64,000 nucleotides of DNA from Streptomyces sp. NBC_00459 (lineage in GTDB: Bacteria > Actinomycetota > Actinomycetes > Streptomycetales > Streptomycetaceae): positions 2,232,001 through 2,296,000 of the forward strand of contig NZ_CP107903.1 in NCBI RefSeq assembly GCF_036013955.1, in the 5' to 3' direction. The position numbers and the translations under genes were made by a program. Position 1 is the stretch's first letter. Every line of letters begins with the position of its first letter. The notes below the pieces were generated by a model that was given only the letters and a program-made list of their open reading frames with translations, was not told the origin of the DNA and ran no database searches. Below are positions 26,128-34,449 of this stretch, piece by piece.

Positions 26128-26436
26128 TCAGGAGAGCAGGAAGTCGGCCTCCCCGGCCTTGGCGCCCTCGATGAAGGCGAGCATCTCGGCCGTGGTGTAG
26201 ATCAGCGCCGGACCGTCGGGGTCGGTGGACTGGCGCACGGCGATCCGGCCGTCGGCGAGCTTCATCGCCTCCAGGCAGTTGCCCCCGTTGCCGCCGCTCC
26301 ACGGCTTGTGCCAGCCCTCGCTGCCCAGTTCCCCGGCGGGCATGCCGTTGTAGATACGGGCGCTCGCCCGGTCGGTGACCCGTTCAGTGGTCAGCTCATT
26401 GATTCGCTCGTGGCGTATCCGGGTCTTGGACGTCAT
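26128..26436 (-). CDS. DUF397 protein (WhiJ-type regulatory partner)
   Basis: About 102 residues. The C-terminal 60 residues are the DUF397 domain: WHKPWSGGNGGNCLEAMKLADGRIAVRQS followed by GPALIYTTAEMLAFIEGAKAGEADF. DUF397 proteins are small partners of XRE/DUF5753 regulators. The two types are usually adjacent and act in developmental control and possibly as toxin-antitoxin-like pairs. The N-terminal 40 residues are charged and not conserved. The true start could be the ATG at 26436, or a later one at 26343 that would yield the usual short form. It begins 17 bases after the XRE gene's stop and is surely co-transcribed with it. Confidence 0.88.
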   Translation of the reverse strand: MTSKTRIRHERINELTTERVTDRASARIYNGMPAGELGSEGWHKPWSGGNGGNCLEAMKLADGRIAVRQSTDPDGPALIYTTAEMLAFIEGAKAGEADFLLS

Positions 26437-26453
26437 GCGATCCATGCAGAGAT

Positions 26454-27314
26454 TCAGAGCTCCTTGCGGAGATCCCGGAGGATCTCCTTCGTGCGATGTG
26501 CTGTAGCGGACTGAGCCGCCATGCGGTCCATGACCTCCAGGTGGGTGGCCACCTCGGCGCGCGAATCCAGATAGACGGCGCCGGTCAGGTACTCGCTGTA
26601 GACCATGTCCGGGAGTTCCGGCACGGCGAAACGGAACAGCACGAACGGCCCGTACGTGCCCGGGTGCGGCCCCGCGGAGAAGGGGGCGACCTGGATCGTC
26701 ACGTTGGGCAGGTCCATGGCGTCGAGCAGTCTGTCGATCTGCGCACGCATCACCTCCGGACCGCCCACCGGGCGGCGCAGAACGGTCTCGTCCATCACGA
26801 CCCACAGCCGGGGCGCGCCGTCACGGGTGAGCAGTCCCTGGCGTTCCATGCGCAGCGCGACATGGCGTTCGATGTCCTCGGGTCTGGTCTGGCCGATGGC
26901 GCCCGATTTCAGGACACCGAGGGCGTACTCCTCGGTCTGCAGCAGTCCGGGGACGAAGTGGGGCTCGTACTGGCGGATGAGGCTCGCCGCGCCCTCCAGG
27001 CTGACGTGCATGGAGAACCAGCCGGGCAGCACGTCGTGGAACCGCTGCCACCATCCGGGCAGATTGGCGTCCTCGGCGAGCTGGACGAACGCCCCGGCCT
27101 CCTCGTCCGAGACGCCGTACGACTTCAGGAGGAGCTGGAGGTACGGGATCTTGAGCGCGACCTCGGCCATCTCCATACGGCGGACGGTGGCGGGGGCGAC
27201 CCGGAGGATGCGCGCGGCCTCCTCGCGGCGCAGACCCGCACGCTCCCGCAGGTCCAGCAGGCGCCGGCCGAGGACGACCTGTCCGACCGTCGGCGCGGAC
27301 CGCGGTTCGCTCAC
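26454..27314 (-). CDS. XRE family regulator with DUF5753 (WhiJ-like)
   Basis: A 286-residue protein. The helix-turn-helix (about 10-68: LGRRLLDLRERAGLRREEAA, then RVAPATVRRMEMAE) is of the Cro/cI type. From about 95 the DUF5753 domain follows (IRQYEPHFVPGLLQTEEYA, then ERQGLLTRDGAPRLWVVMDE and TIQVAPFSAGPHPGTYGPF). This combination defines the WhiJ-like family of Streptomyces, regulators of development that work with DUF397 proteins. The GTG start at 27314 has GGAGG eight bases upstream. It is divergent from the HATPase gene, and two palindromes in between are candidate operators. Confidence 0.92.
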   Translation of the reverse strand: MSEPRSAPTVGQVVLGRRLLDLRERAGLRREEAARILRVAPATVRRMEMAEVALKIPYLQLLLKSYGVSDEEAGAFVQLAEDANLPGWWQRFHDVLPGWFSMHVSLEGAASLIRQYEPHFVPGLLQTEEYALGVLKSGAIGQTRPEDIERHVALRMERQGLLTRDGAPRLWVVMDETVLRRPVGGPEVMRAQIDRLLDAMDLPNVTIQVAPFSAGPHPGTYGPFVLFRFAVPELPDMVYSEYLTGAVYLDSRAEVATHLEVMDRMAAQSATAHRTKEILRDLRKEL

Positions 27315-27483
27315 GCTCCACCTCCATCGAGCACCGGCGGACGCCGGTGAAGTCCTGACAGCCCGGCGGCGCCACCGGGAATTCGTTCGAAGGTTTATTC
27401 GAAAACCTGCCGAAAGTCCCAACTGGCGCCGCTCCGCGTGCTGTTGCGAGCAGTGTGCCACGCCGTTCCACTCCGTCACACCG

Positions 27484-27519
27484 CACTCTGCATTTTTCAG
27501 AGTGACACTTGCCAAGTGT
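27484..27519. promoter_or_regulatory. Two adjacent inverted repeats in the XRE/HATPase divergent promoter
   Basis: First repeat: CACTCTG (27484-27490), seven-base spacer, CAGAGTG (27498-27504). Second: ACACTTG (27505-27511), one base, CAAGTGT (27513-27519). Both have perfect seven-base arms and touch each other. They lie 16-50 bases before the HATPase start, where a DNA-binding protein would block or recruit polymerase. The neighbouring XRE protein is the obvious candidate. The first could alternatively be an RNA hairpin. Confidence 0.6.
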
Positions 27520-27535
27520 TCACGGCGGGGAGATA

Positions 27536-28219
27536 GTGGCAAGCGTGATTCCGTCCCCGCCCTTAGGAACAGACGCCGCCGCGGACCGCTCCGGTCCCGG
27601 GTCCGCAGCCTCGCTGCGCCCCGGCACGGCGGACGAGCGCCGGTTCCGCTTCGAGCTGGCCGCCCATCCGGGCTCGCCCGCGCAGGCCCGCCGCCTGACG
27701 CGCGCCCGGCTCACGGGCTGGTCGGTCTGCGAGGACACCTGCGACACAGCGGCCCTGGTCGTCACCGAACTGGTCACCAACGCCATCGTGCACACCGCGA
27801 GCAGCCACATAGTCTGCGAGCTGCACGACGGCGCCGACCTGGTGCGCATAGCGGTGCGTGACGAGGGCTGTTCGCCCGGCGTGCCCCATCAGTCGCCGCA
27901 GCGCCCCGACGACGAGCAGGGGAGGGGGCTGCTCCTCGTCGAGGCCATGTGCAGGGCCTGGGGCGCCCAGGAGCACGGCCCCGGCCTGCTGGTCTGGGCG
28001 GAACTCGCCCGGGCGGCCGACGCGGGCGCCGACGCCCACGACGGCACGGCTGCCCGTGGCGACCTCGGCTGGGGCGCGCCGCCGCCCCGCCCCGGCACGG
28101 CCGGCGACCCGGAACCGGAGCCCGCCGACGAGACACAGGCGCACCACGGACGCCACGGGCGCCACCGGTTTCAAGGGCACGCGACAACGGGGACAGGGAC
28201 AGAGGCCGAATGGGTGTAA
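27536..28219 (+). CDS. ATP-binding protein, anti-sigma-factor-type HATPase
   Basis: About 227 residues. Residues 35-165 are a single HATPase_c domain of the SpoIIAB/RsbW type: the N-box ALVVTELVTNAIVHTAS, the G1 box VRIAVRDEGCSPG and the G2 box GRGLLLVEAMCRAWG. No kinase or sensor domain is fused. Streptomyces carries many such single-domain proteins beside XRE/DUF397 pairs, probably acting as anti-sigma or protein-kinase switches. The C-terminal 60 residues are a disordered Pro/Gly/His tail. A GTG at 27545 is an alternative start. The stop overlaps the next ORF. Confidence 0.85.
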   Translation: MASVIPSPPLGTDAAADRSGPGSAASLRPGTADERRFRFELAAHPGSPAQARRLTRARLTGWSVCEDTCDTAALVVTELVTNAIVHTASSHIVCELHDGADLVRIAVRDEGCSPGVPHQSPQRPDDEQGRGLLLVEAMCRAWGAQEHGPGLLVWAELARAADAGADAHDGTAARGDLGWGAPPPRPGTAGDPEPEPADETQAHHGRHGRHRFQGHATTGTGTEAEWV

Positions 28220-28662
28220 GGGGTTCGTCCACGGGGGGCCGGGTGGTCAGCATGGACACGCTGGTGCGCGTGAAGCGCGGCCTGCACGGTCCGCCCCGTC
28301 CGGGAACTCCCCTGCGCCTTCCGATACCGGTGGGCATGACCGCCCCCCTGGGCTGCGACGCGGTGGCGGTACCCGCCCGCTTCGGCCCCCAGATACTGCC
28401 CCGGCTACCGCGCGTGGGCTGTGTGTACGCGGACGCGGGCCACTGGTGGTGGCTGGTCCCCGCCGACTCCGACTACGCCCTGGAGTGGCCGGCCCCGGCC
28501 CACTACTCCACGGGAGCGGTGATCCTCGGCGCCCCGCGCGTCCCGCCCCTTCTGCACCGCCCGCACGACACCCTCCCGTACACCCCGCCGATACCGCTCT
28601 ACCTCGCCCTGTGCCAGGTGACGGGGACGATTCCGACGTGGTCGAGGCCGATCAGCGCCTGA
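28210..28662 (+). CDS. Conserved hypothetical Streptomyces protein
   Basis: About 150 residues, starting with an ATG that overlaps the HATPase stop by ten bases; an ATG at 28252 is an alternative. A short basic N-terminus leads to GMTAPLGCDAVAVPARFGPQ, then CVYADAGHWWWLVPADSDY and a Pro-rich end. I know this layout only as an uncharacterised protein that tends to follow HATPase regulators in Streptomyces. No motif suggests an activity, and no membrane segment or signal peptide is seen. The overlap suggests coupled expression with the HATPase gene. Confidence 0.65.
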   Translation: MGVRGSSTGGRVVSMDTLVRVKRGLHGPPRPGTPLRLPIPVGMTAPLGCDAVAVPARFGPQILPRLPRVGCVYADAGHWWWLVPADSDYALEWPAPAHYSTGAVILGAPRVPPLLHRPHDTLPYTPPIPLYLALCQVTGTIPTWSRPISA

Positions 28663-28691
28663 GCCCCGTCACGAGGGGCCCGGCGACCGCC

Positions 28692-28865
28692 TCACTCCCC
28701 CACGGCTCCACCCCGGACGATCACGAGGAACGTGTCCGTCGCGAGGTCCATGACAACCTCCGCGGCCTGGCCCTCCAGGCGCCGCGCCTGCGCGAACTCC
28801 TCCGCGGGCCAGGAACCACGCGGTCCGCCGGCGGGAAAGCGTTCGAGCACCTTTCGCCCGTTCAC
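28692..28865 (-). CDS. Small 57-residue hypothetical protein
   Basis: A GTG at 28865 preceded by GGAGGTACAGG opens a 57-codon frame to a TGA at 28692. The product has a short basic start, a PRGSWPAEEFAQARRLEG helix-like middle and a final AEVVMDLATDTFLVIVRG strand pair. Codon use is normal and the ribosome binding site is near perfect. It resembles small Streptomyces proteins with a conserved V-V-M-D-L-x-T-D-x-F motif, function unknown. The overlapping 70-codon frame in another phase has poor composition and was rejected. Confidence 0.68.
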   Translation of the reverse strand: MNGRKVLERFPAGGPRGSWPAEEFAQARRLEGQAAEVVMDLATDTFLVIVRGGAVGE

Positions 28866-29030
28866 CCTGTACCTCCATGTAGCGCTGATCTCATAGAGTT
28901 AAACGCTCATCATGGGGAAAGGGCCTCGGCCGGTGACCGTACTGAGACGTAGTTGACACTCGTTCAGCGCCGGATGTGAGGATGAACTCATCCCGTTACA
29001 TCCCCTACGCCCCGTTTCTCACCTTCCGTA

Positions 29031-29672
29031 TCAGTAGTCGTACGCGTCGTGATGGCGCACGTGTTCGCCGCTCGCGAGCCGTCCCGGGGGCATGAGGTCC
29101 AGGAAGCTGGCGGCCGAGCCGAGTCCGTCCAGGCCGCGTCCGTACGCCGAGTAGGTGTGGAAGACCTGGTCACGGTCCCGCAGGAAGCAGCTCACGCCGG
29201 ACCGCTCGACGACCTCCCCCGCGCTCTCGGACGTCACCAGGAAGTCGCGGTTGAAGTCGTTGCCGTACGACGAATACCACGGCACGGTCCACCCCAGCCG
29301 TGCCTTGAACGGCAGGATCCGCGTGTACGGCGCCCGGGACACCACCGCGAACGAGGCGTCGCGTGCCCACAGGTGCGCCAGGTGACCGACGTTGTCGAGG
29401 AACTCCGAGCAGCCGGGGCAGCCCGCCTCCCACTCGGGGGCGAACATGAAGTGGTGGACGACGAGTCGGCTGCGGCCCTCGAAGACGTCGAGCAGGGTCG
29501 CCTTGCCGTCGCCGCCCTCGAACACGTACTCCGTGTCGACCTCGACCATGGGCAGCTCTCGCCTCTCGGCGCCCAGCGCGTCACGCGCGCGCGTGACGAC
29601 CTCCTCCTTGACCAGCAACGCCTCGCGTGCCGCCCGCCACTCGTCGCGCGAAACGATCCGCGGAAGTGTCAT
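29031..29672 (-). CDS. DUF899 family (thioredoxin-like) protein
   Basis: A 213-residue DUF899 protein. The family motifs are clear: VSRDEWRAAREALLVKEEVV at the start, RSRLVVHHFMFAPEWEAGCP, the CPGCSEFLDN active-site-like CxxC (near 90) and WYSSYGNDFNRDF. The end contains VFHTYSAYGRGLDGL. DUF899 proteins have a thioredoxin-like fold and are presumed redox enzymes, but no reaction is firmly known. GGAGGGGCG precedes the ATG at 29672. It stands alone between the small gene and the amidohydrolase. Confidence 0.9.
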   Translation of the reverse strand: MTLPRIVSRDEWRAAREALLVKEEVVTRARDALGAERRELPMVEVDTEYVFEGGDGKATLLDVFEGRSRLVVHHFMFAPEWEAGCPGCSEFLDNVGHLAHLWARDASFAVVSRAPYTRILPFKARLGWTVPWYSSYGNDFNRDFLVTSESAGEVVERSGVSCFLRDRDQVFHTYSAYGRGLDGLGSAASFLDLMPPGRLASGEHVRHHDAYDY

Positions 29673-29760
29673 CGCCCCTCCATGCCCCGTTGTGGAACGG
29701 TCCGTTCTCAGGGGTGGACCGGCGGGGCACGCGAAACTCATCGGCGCCGGCGGAAAGTTC

Positions 29761-31125
29761 TCAGGCGTCGTACTCCTGGATGCGTCTGCCGTGGCTCCGG
29801 TCGACGAGTGCGGGCAGCCGCTCTCCCAGCTCCCGGACGATCTCCGGCACGTCGAGGGTCAGCAGTTCACGGTCGCGCATGAGGACGCGGCCGTCGACGA
29901 TCGTCGTACGGACGTCCGAGGAGCGGGCACTGTGGACGAGGGTGGCGGCGAGGTCGTGCACGGGCTGGGTGTGCGGCCCGGTGAGATCCACGAGGATGAT
30001 GTCGGCCTTCCGGCCCGGCGCCAGACTGCCGATCCGCTCGCCGAGTCCCACCGCCCGCGCGCTCTGCAGCGTGGCGTGGTGCAGTGCCTGGCGGGAGGTC
30101 AGCCACCGGGGGTCGCCCTCGGTCGACTTCTGGATCAGCGAGGTCAGCGCCATGGACTCCCACACGTCGAGCGAGCTGTTGGAGGCAGCGCCGTCGGTGG
30201 CGAGCCCGACGGGGACGCCGATCTCGCGCAGGGCACGCACCGGAGTGGTGGTGGGCCAGGCGAACCGGAGATATCCGCGGGGCGCGGTCGCCACGGCCGC
30301 GCGTCCGCCGGCGCGTTCCAGGACGGGGAGGTCGCGCTCGACGATGCCGGTGCCGTGCGCGATGAGGACGTCGAGGTCGCCGGTCAGGATGCCGGTGCGG
30401 GCCAGGACCTCGATCGGGGTGAGGCCGTGCCGGGCGAGGCTGGTGTCGGTCTGGTCGCGGTTCTCGGCGGCGTGGATGTGCACGGGCAGGCCGTGTTCGC
30501 GGGCGAGGCCGGCGGTGGCCGCGAGGTCGGCGTCGTCGACGGTGTACGGGGCGTGAGGGGCGAGGGTCGTGGTGATGCGGCCGTCTGCGCCGCCCCGGTG
30601 CCGCAGCGCGAACTCCAGCGACTTCTCCCGCCCCTGGGTCCCCTGCGAGGAGAAGAACGCCTCGCCGAGATGCGCCCGGATCCCGCACTCCTCGACCACC
30701 GCGGCGACGGTGTCCATCGAGAAGTAGTGGTCGGCGAAGCAGGTGACACCGCCGCGGATCATCTCGGCGCAGGCGAGCCGCGCGCCCAACTCCACGTCGA
30801 TGGCGGTGAGGTTGGACTCGATCGGCCACACCACGTCGTTGAACCACGCCTCGGTGGGGAGGTCCTCGGCGATCCCGCGCAGCGCGACCATCGGAGCGTG
30901 CGTATGGCAGTTGATCAGCCCCGGCATGGCCAACTGCCCGCGCGCGTCGATGTGTTCGACGGCGTCCGGGAGACCCACACCCACACCGATCGCCTCGATG
31001 ATCCCTCCCCGTACGGCGATCGAGGCGTCCTCGGCGAACTCGGTCCCTTCACCGTCGTCGGTGTGGAGGAGGGCGGTGCAGCCGGTGATGACGAGATCCG
31101 CGGGAGCAGCGGGAGAAGGCGTCAT
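29761..31125 (-). CDS. Amidohydrolase, SAH/MTA- or 8-oxoguanine-deaminase type
   Basis: A 454-residue metal-dependent deaminase. Ligand motifs are NCHTHAPM (HxH, near 80), HIHAAE in the middle, IAHGTG, and ATDGAASNSSLD with the catalytic Asp. These fit the ATZ/TRZ branch that deaminates purine or pyrimidine derivatives such as S-adenosylhomocysteine, guanine or 8-oxoguanine. The N-terminal and C-terminal strands form the usual composite beta-sandwich. The ATG at 31125 is six bases after a TACGGT, so the mRNA may be leaderless. The exact substrate needs biochemical evidence; no purine pathway gene is adjacent. Confidence 0.86.
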   Translation of the reverse strand: MTPSPAAPADLVITGCTALLHTDDGEGTEFAEDASIAVRGGIIEAIGVGVGLPDAVEHIDARGQLAMPGLINCHTHAPMVALRGIAEDLPTEAWFNDVVWPIESNLTAIDVELGARLACAEMIRGGVTCFADHYFSMDTVAAVVEECGIRAHLGEAFFSSQGTQGREKSLEFALRHRGGADGRITTTLAPHAPYTVDDADLAATAGLAREHGLPVHIHAAENRDQTDTSLARHGLTPIEVLARTGILTGDLDVLIAHGTGIVERDLPVLERAGGRAAVATAPRGYLRFAWPTTTPVRALREIGVPVGLATDGAASNSSLDVWESMALTSLIQKSTEGDPRWLTSRQALHHATLQSARAVGLGERIGSLAPGRKADIILVDLTGPHTQPVHDLAATLVHSARSSDVRTTIVDGRVLMRDRELLTLDVPEIVRELGERLPALVDRSHGRRIQEYDA

Positions 31126-31131
31126 GCGGCC

Positions 31132-31137
31132 ACCGTA
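31132..31137 (-). promoter_or_regulatory. -10 element of the amidohydrolase gene (leaderless)
   Basis: Minus strand TACGGT followed by six bases and then the ATG at 31125, with no ribosome binding site between. The -10 is the same hexamer as at uvrB and ogt, but no TGTCAGTG box lies upstream. Confidence 0.6.
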
Positions 31138-31271
31138 CGGCGCGGTCGTGCCCGTGGGCGACGTGAACCGCGCATCCCGGCGCAGCCCTGTCGCCGGGGG
31201 CCGCGGCACGGGCACGCTGGACGCAGCACCGCGGAACCCGCGGAACCGCTGGGACTTGAGGGGGAGCCGGC

Positions 31272-32222
31272 ATGCTCGTCGCCACCTGGAACCTGGAGAA
31301 CCTCTACCGTCCGGGCGGCCCGTCCGGCCCGAAGGACGAGGCGGCGTACGAGGCGAAACTCGCCGCCCTCGCCGGCGTGATCACCGAGCTCGACCCGGCA
31401 CTGCTCGCCGTCCAGGAGGTCGGGGACCCCGAGGCACTGCACGATCTGGTCGACCTGCTGGGCGGCGGCTGGAGCGTCGCGACCTCGCGGCTCGCGGACA
31501 GCCGGGGCATCCGGGTCGGTTTCCTCGGCCGTGTGGAGTTCGAGGTGCTCGCCGACACGAACACGTTTCCGGCGAAACTGGCTCCGGTGCAGGTGGACGA
31601 CACGGGCCTGGAGATCTCCGTGGCGGGCCGCGGCTTCCTGGCGGTGGCGGCCGATATCGGGGGCGGGCCGGTGCGGGCGGCCGTCGCCCATCTGAAGTCG
31701 AAGCTGCTGTCGTATCCGAACGGCCGCTTCCAGCCCCGCGACGAGGGCGAACGGGCCCGCTTCGGCGCGTACGCCCTGTACCGGCGGACCGCCGAGGCGA
31801 CAGCGCTGCGGGCCCTCGCGGACGACCTGCTGGCCGGGGACGGACGCACGCGGGACGTGCTGGTCCTGGGTGATCTGAACGACGAGGTGCAGGCGGCGAC
31901 CACACAGATCCTGCTCGGCCCGCCCGGCTCGGAGATCGGCACGCCCGGCTACGACCACGACGACAGGGGTGACGCGACGCGCCTGTGGGACGTTGCCCCG
32001 CTCATTCCGGCCGGCCAGCGCTACTCGCGGATCAACTCGGGCCGGCGTGAACTGATCGACCACGTCCTCCTGAGCCACCGCCTGGTCCACCGCACGACGG
32101 AGGCGGGCACGGGTCTGCCGGGAAACGGGGCGCCCGCCCTCCCGTCGGTCGGCCCGGACCCGGAGGCCCGACGGGACGCACCGGGCTCGGACCACGCGCC
32201 GGTATGGGTACGCATCGACTGA
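31272..32222 (+). CDS. Endonuclease/exonuclease/phosphatase (EEP) family protein
   Basis: A 316-residue EEP-fold hydrolase. Motifs are ATWNLENLYR (Asn as metal/phosphate contact) at the N-terminus, LLAVQEVGD (metal-binding Glu), VAHLKSKLL, VLVLGDLNDE (Asp/Asn pair), ELIDHVLLS, and GSDHAPVWVRID with the terminal catalytic His. There is no signal peptide, so it is probably cytoplasmic. Possible substrates are DNA, phosphodiesters or inositol phosphates. It starts at an ATG behind GGGGGAGCCGGC and ends 22 bases before the convergent FUSC gene. Confidence 0.9.
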   Translation: MLVATWNLENLYRPGGPSGPKDEAAYEAKLAALAGVITELDPALLAVQEVGDPEALHDLVDLLGGGWSVATSRLADSRGIRVGFLGRVEFEVLADTNTFPAKLAPVQVDDTGLEISVAGRGFLAVAADIGGGPVRAAVAHLKSKLLSYPNGRFQPRDEGERARFGAYALYRRTAEATALRALADDLLAGDGRTRDVLVLGDLNDEVQAATTQILLGPPGSEIGTPGYDHDDRGDATRLWDVAPLIPAGQRYSRINSGRRELIDHVLLSHRLVHRTTEAGTGLPGNGAPALPSVGPDPEARRDAPGSDHAPVWVRID

Positions 32223-32244
32223 CACGACCGACGCGGAACCGTCC

Positions 32245-34110
32245 TCAGCCCGCGATGGACGTCTCACCCGCGCGCGGGACACGCGTCCGCAGTCCGGCGC
32301 GCTCACGCCGCTCGGCGAGTTCGTCCAGGAGTTCGGTGAGGTGTTCGGTGTGCCGGCGGGTGAGGTGTCCGGTGTCGTCCAGGTGCACGGCAAAGGCGGT
32401 CGCCGTGTCGACAAGCCGTTCGAGGGTGGCGGCGACCTCTTCCGTTCCCTCCGTGTGCCGTGCCAGGGCGGGCAGTTCGGCCGCGGAGTGCGCGATGGCC
32501 GTACGGGCCTCGGCGAGCGCGCGATAGGCCTCGCGGCGCAGCATCCAGCGCGCGTGCCGGTCGTCCGAGCCGCTCATCACATGCTGGAGGTACGCCTGAG
32601 CGGCCTCGGCGGCCCGCGCCAGTCGCGCCCGTACGCCTCCGCCGCGCTGCCCGGGCATCGGCAGATGTCCGACGATGAGTACGAGGGCACAGGCGACCAG
32701 TGTCTCCAGGATCCGGCTCCAGGACGCCTGGGGTTCGCCGCCCACCATCACGAGGGCGAGCACGAGCACCGTGACGACGGCGGTCTGGGCGGCGAAGTGC
32801 CTGGTGGCGACCGGGATCAGCGCACCACTCACGGCGACGAGCACGACGAGCCCTTCGGGCCGGGGCAGTACGGCCGCGAACCCGGCGAAGACAACGGCCC
32901 CGAGAACGGTCCCCGCCGCCCGGCACAGCACGCGCGAGACGAGCGGCCCCAGGTCGGGCTTGACGAGAAAGACGGCGGTGGCCGGAATCCAGTACCAGTG
33001 GGCGTGGTGCGTCGCCTGCGCGACAGCGGCACCGGCCCCGAAGCAGAGCGCCACCCGCAGCCCGTACTCCCGCCCGCCGGAGTCGACGGCCGTGCGGAGC
33101 AGGGCCCGGACGGTACGGCGCCGCGAGTGCAGGTCGTGCGTGTCGCCGCCCCGGTCGAAGGCGTCGGCGGCGTGCAGCAGCGCGTCGTCGAGGGCGCGCA
33201 GCCCGGGCGCGGAGCGGGCCGGGGCGGGCAGCGGCCCGGTGTGCGTGTTGGTCCTCACGGCGGCGGCGAGGCGCCGGGGACCTTCCGCCACGCGCGCGTG
33301 GAGGGCGTCCCCGGTCCAGGCGAGGGCGGTCGCGGCCTCGGCGAGGGGCAGCGCGGCGGCGTACTGGGTGCGCAGTCGGCGCTCGTCCCTGGAACTGGCG
33401 TACTGACGTATCCGGGGTCCGCCGAGGGCGTCCTGGGCGTGGTCGAGCGCGGCGGTGAGGGCGACGCGCCGGGCGCCGGCCTCGTCCGTACCGGCGGCGT
33501 CGAGGAGGTCGGCGACGGCGTCGTACACGGCGGCGACGGCGGCACGTTCCCCGTCGAAGCGGAAGTCACCGGCGCCGGCACCGGGGGTGGGCAGCGCGAG
33601 CCGTAGGGCGACCAGCCAGCCGGCGCCCGCGACGAAGAACAGCGCCCGCTCCCAGCCCGGCTCCGGCAACGGCATCCCGGCCCCGATGGCGGCGGCGACC
33701 AGCAGTTGCGTACCGGCGCCGGACGCGACGGGCCCGATGGCGCTGATGCCGCCCGCGAGGAGCCCGAGGACGGTGAGGAGAAGGGTCAGCGGCACGGCTG
33801 CGAACTGCTGTCCGGCGTACGTCCCGACGACCAGCCCGACGGCCCCGGCCGACGCGGGCACACCGAGCCGCCTGACGGAGGAACGCCGACTGCCCGGCCG
33901 GTCGTTGATCCCGGCGAGCATGGCACCGAGCGCGGCGACGACACCGAGGGAGGTGCGGTCCGCCAGCACTCCGGCCAGCAGCAACGGCCCGGCCGCCAGC
34001 GCACCCCGGACGACCGCGTTCCAGGGAACGGGCCCTCGCTGCGCGCTCAGTGTGTGAGCGAGCCAGGGCGGCAGGGCGAAACGCGGACGCGTGCTGCTGG
34101 GGCGTGACAC
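32245..34110 (-). CDS. FUSC family membrane protein (aromatic-acid-exporter type)
   Basis: A 621-residue protein with two blocks of about six membrane helices (roughly 25-180 and 340-480), each followed by a cytoplasmic helical domain. This is the FUSC/YccS/AaeB architecture. The second block begins with REYGLRVALCFGAGAAVAQA and contains YWIPATAVFLVKPDLGPLVS, the family's best-conserved segment. The C-terminal region (500-600) is rich in Ala, Arg and Glu and probably helical. Relatives export aromatic acids or fusaric acid. The GTG at 34110 has AGGAG just upstream. Substrate unknown. Confidence 0.87.
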   Translation of the reverse strand: MSRPSSTRPRFALPPWLAHTLSAQRGPVPWNAVVRGALAAGPLLLAGVLADRTSLGVVAALGAMLAGINDRPGSRRSSVRRLGVPASAGAVGLVVGTYAGQQFAAVPLTLLLTVLGLLAGGISAIGPVASGAGTQLLVAAAIGAGMPLPEPGWERALFFVAGAGWLVALRLALPTPGAGAGDFRFDGERAAVAAVYDAVADLLDAAGTDEAGARRVALTAALDHAQDALGGPRIRQYASSRDERRLRTQYAAALPLAEAATALAWTGDALHARVAEGPRRLAAAVRTNTHTGPLPAPARSAPGLRALDDALLHAADAFDRGGDTHDLHSRRRTVRALLRTAVDSGGREYGLRVALCFGAGAAVAQATHHAHWYWIPATAVFLVKPDLGPLVSRVLCRAAGTVLGAVVFAGFAAVLPRPEGLVVLVAVSGALIPVATRHFAAQTAVVTVLVLALVMVGGEPQASWSRILETLVACALVLIVGHLPMPGQRGGGVRARLARAAEAAQAYLQHVMSGSDDRHARWMLRREAYRALAEARTAIAHSAAELPALARHTEGTEEVAATLERLVDTATAFAVHLDDTGHLTRRHTEHLTELLDELAERRERAGLRTRVPRAGETSIAG

Positions 34111-34377
34111 AGGGCTCCTGTCGGGCGAGGGCGGAGGGTGCGATGCCTTCGGGCGACGTCGGCCGGGCGGTGATGTCCAGCGTAGGTCGGGTCGGTGGAG
34201 GAGTTGGGCCGCGAGTATTTCGGGGATGTGACGGTCTTCGGGAAACCCGCGTTCTTTATGAACGCAACGCCGGGTGCCCTCCGGCCTCGGGGCCGCCCCG
34301 GGGCTCGTCCGGCCGATCAGGTCGGAGGACAGGCGCAGGGCGGAGGAGGGCTCGTTGCTCCGGGGTGGCTCGGGTGA
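34111..34377. other. Intergenic region upstream of the unknown 233-aa gene
   Basis: No gene can be supported here. A 60-codon GTG frame at 34195-34377 has mixed third-position composition and no ribosome binding site. The region presumably contains the FUSC promoter on the minus strand. The damage-type promoter of the next gene begins directly after it. Confidence 0.55.
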
Positions 34378-34400
34378 TTGTCAGTGGCGGGCGCTTCAAT
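34378..34400 (+). promoter_or_regulatory. PafBC/RecA-NDp-type promoter of the unknown 233-aa gene
   Basis: TTGTCAGTG (34378-34386), eight bases, TTCAAT (34395-34400). The upstream box and the following GCGGG are identical to the ogt promoter. The -10 deviates at one position. The predicted start is near 34407, giving a leader of about 43 bases with a strong ribosome binding site. Confidence 0.68.
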
Positions 34401-34449
34401 GGGAGATGTCGTCACAGAGCGTCACGATCGAGCTACGGGGGAGGTGGCC

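Noticed and set aside
28669..28878. 70-codon minus-strand frame beginning MEVQGERAKGARTL
   Set aside because: The overlapping 57-codon frame has a proper ribosome binding site and protein-like composition; this one is Arg/Gly-rich shadow.
29392..31380. 662-codon plus-strand frame opposite the amidohydrolase
   Set aside because: Antisense shadow; the minus-strand protein has all amidohydrolase metal motifs.
34195..34377. 60-codon frame (GTG start) upstream of the unknown damage-promoter gene
   Set aside because: No ribosome binding site, mixed third-position composition, and its end overlaps the promoter box; no recognisable family.
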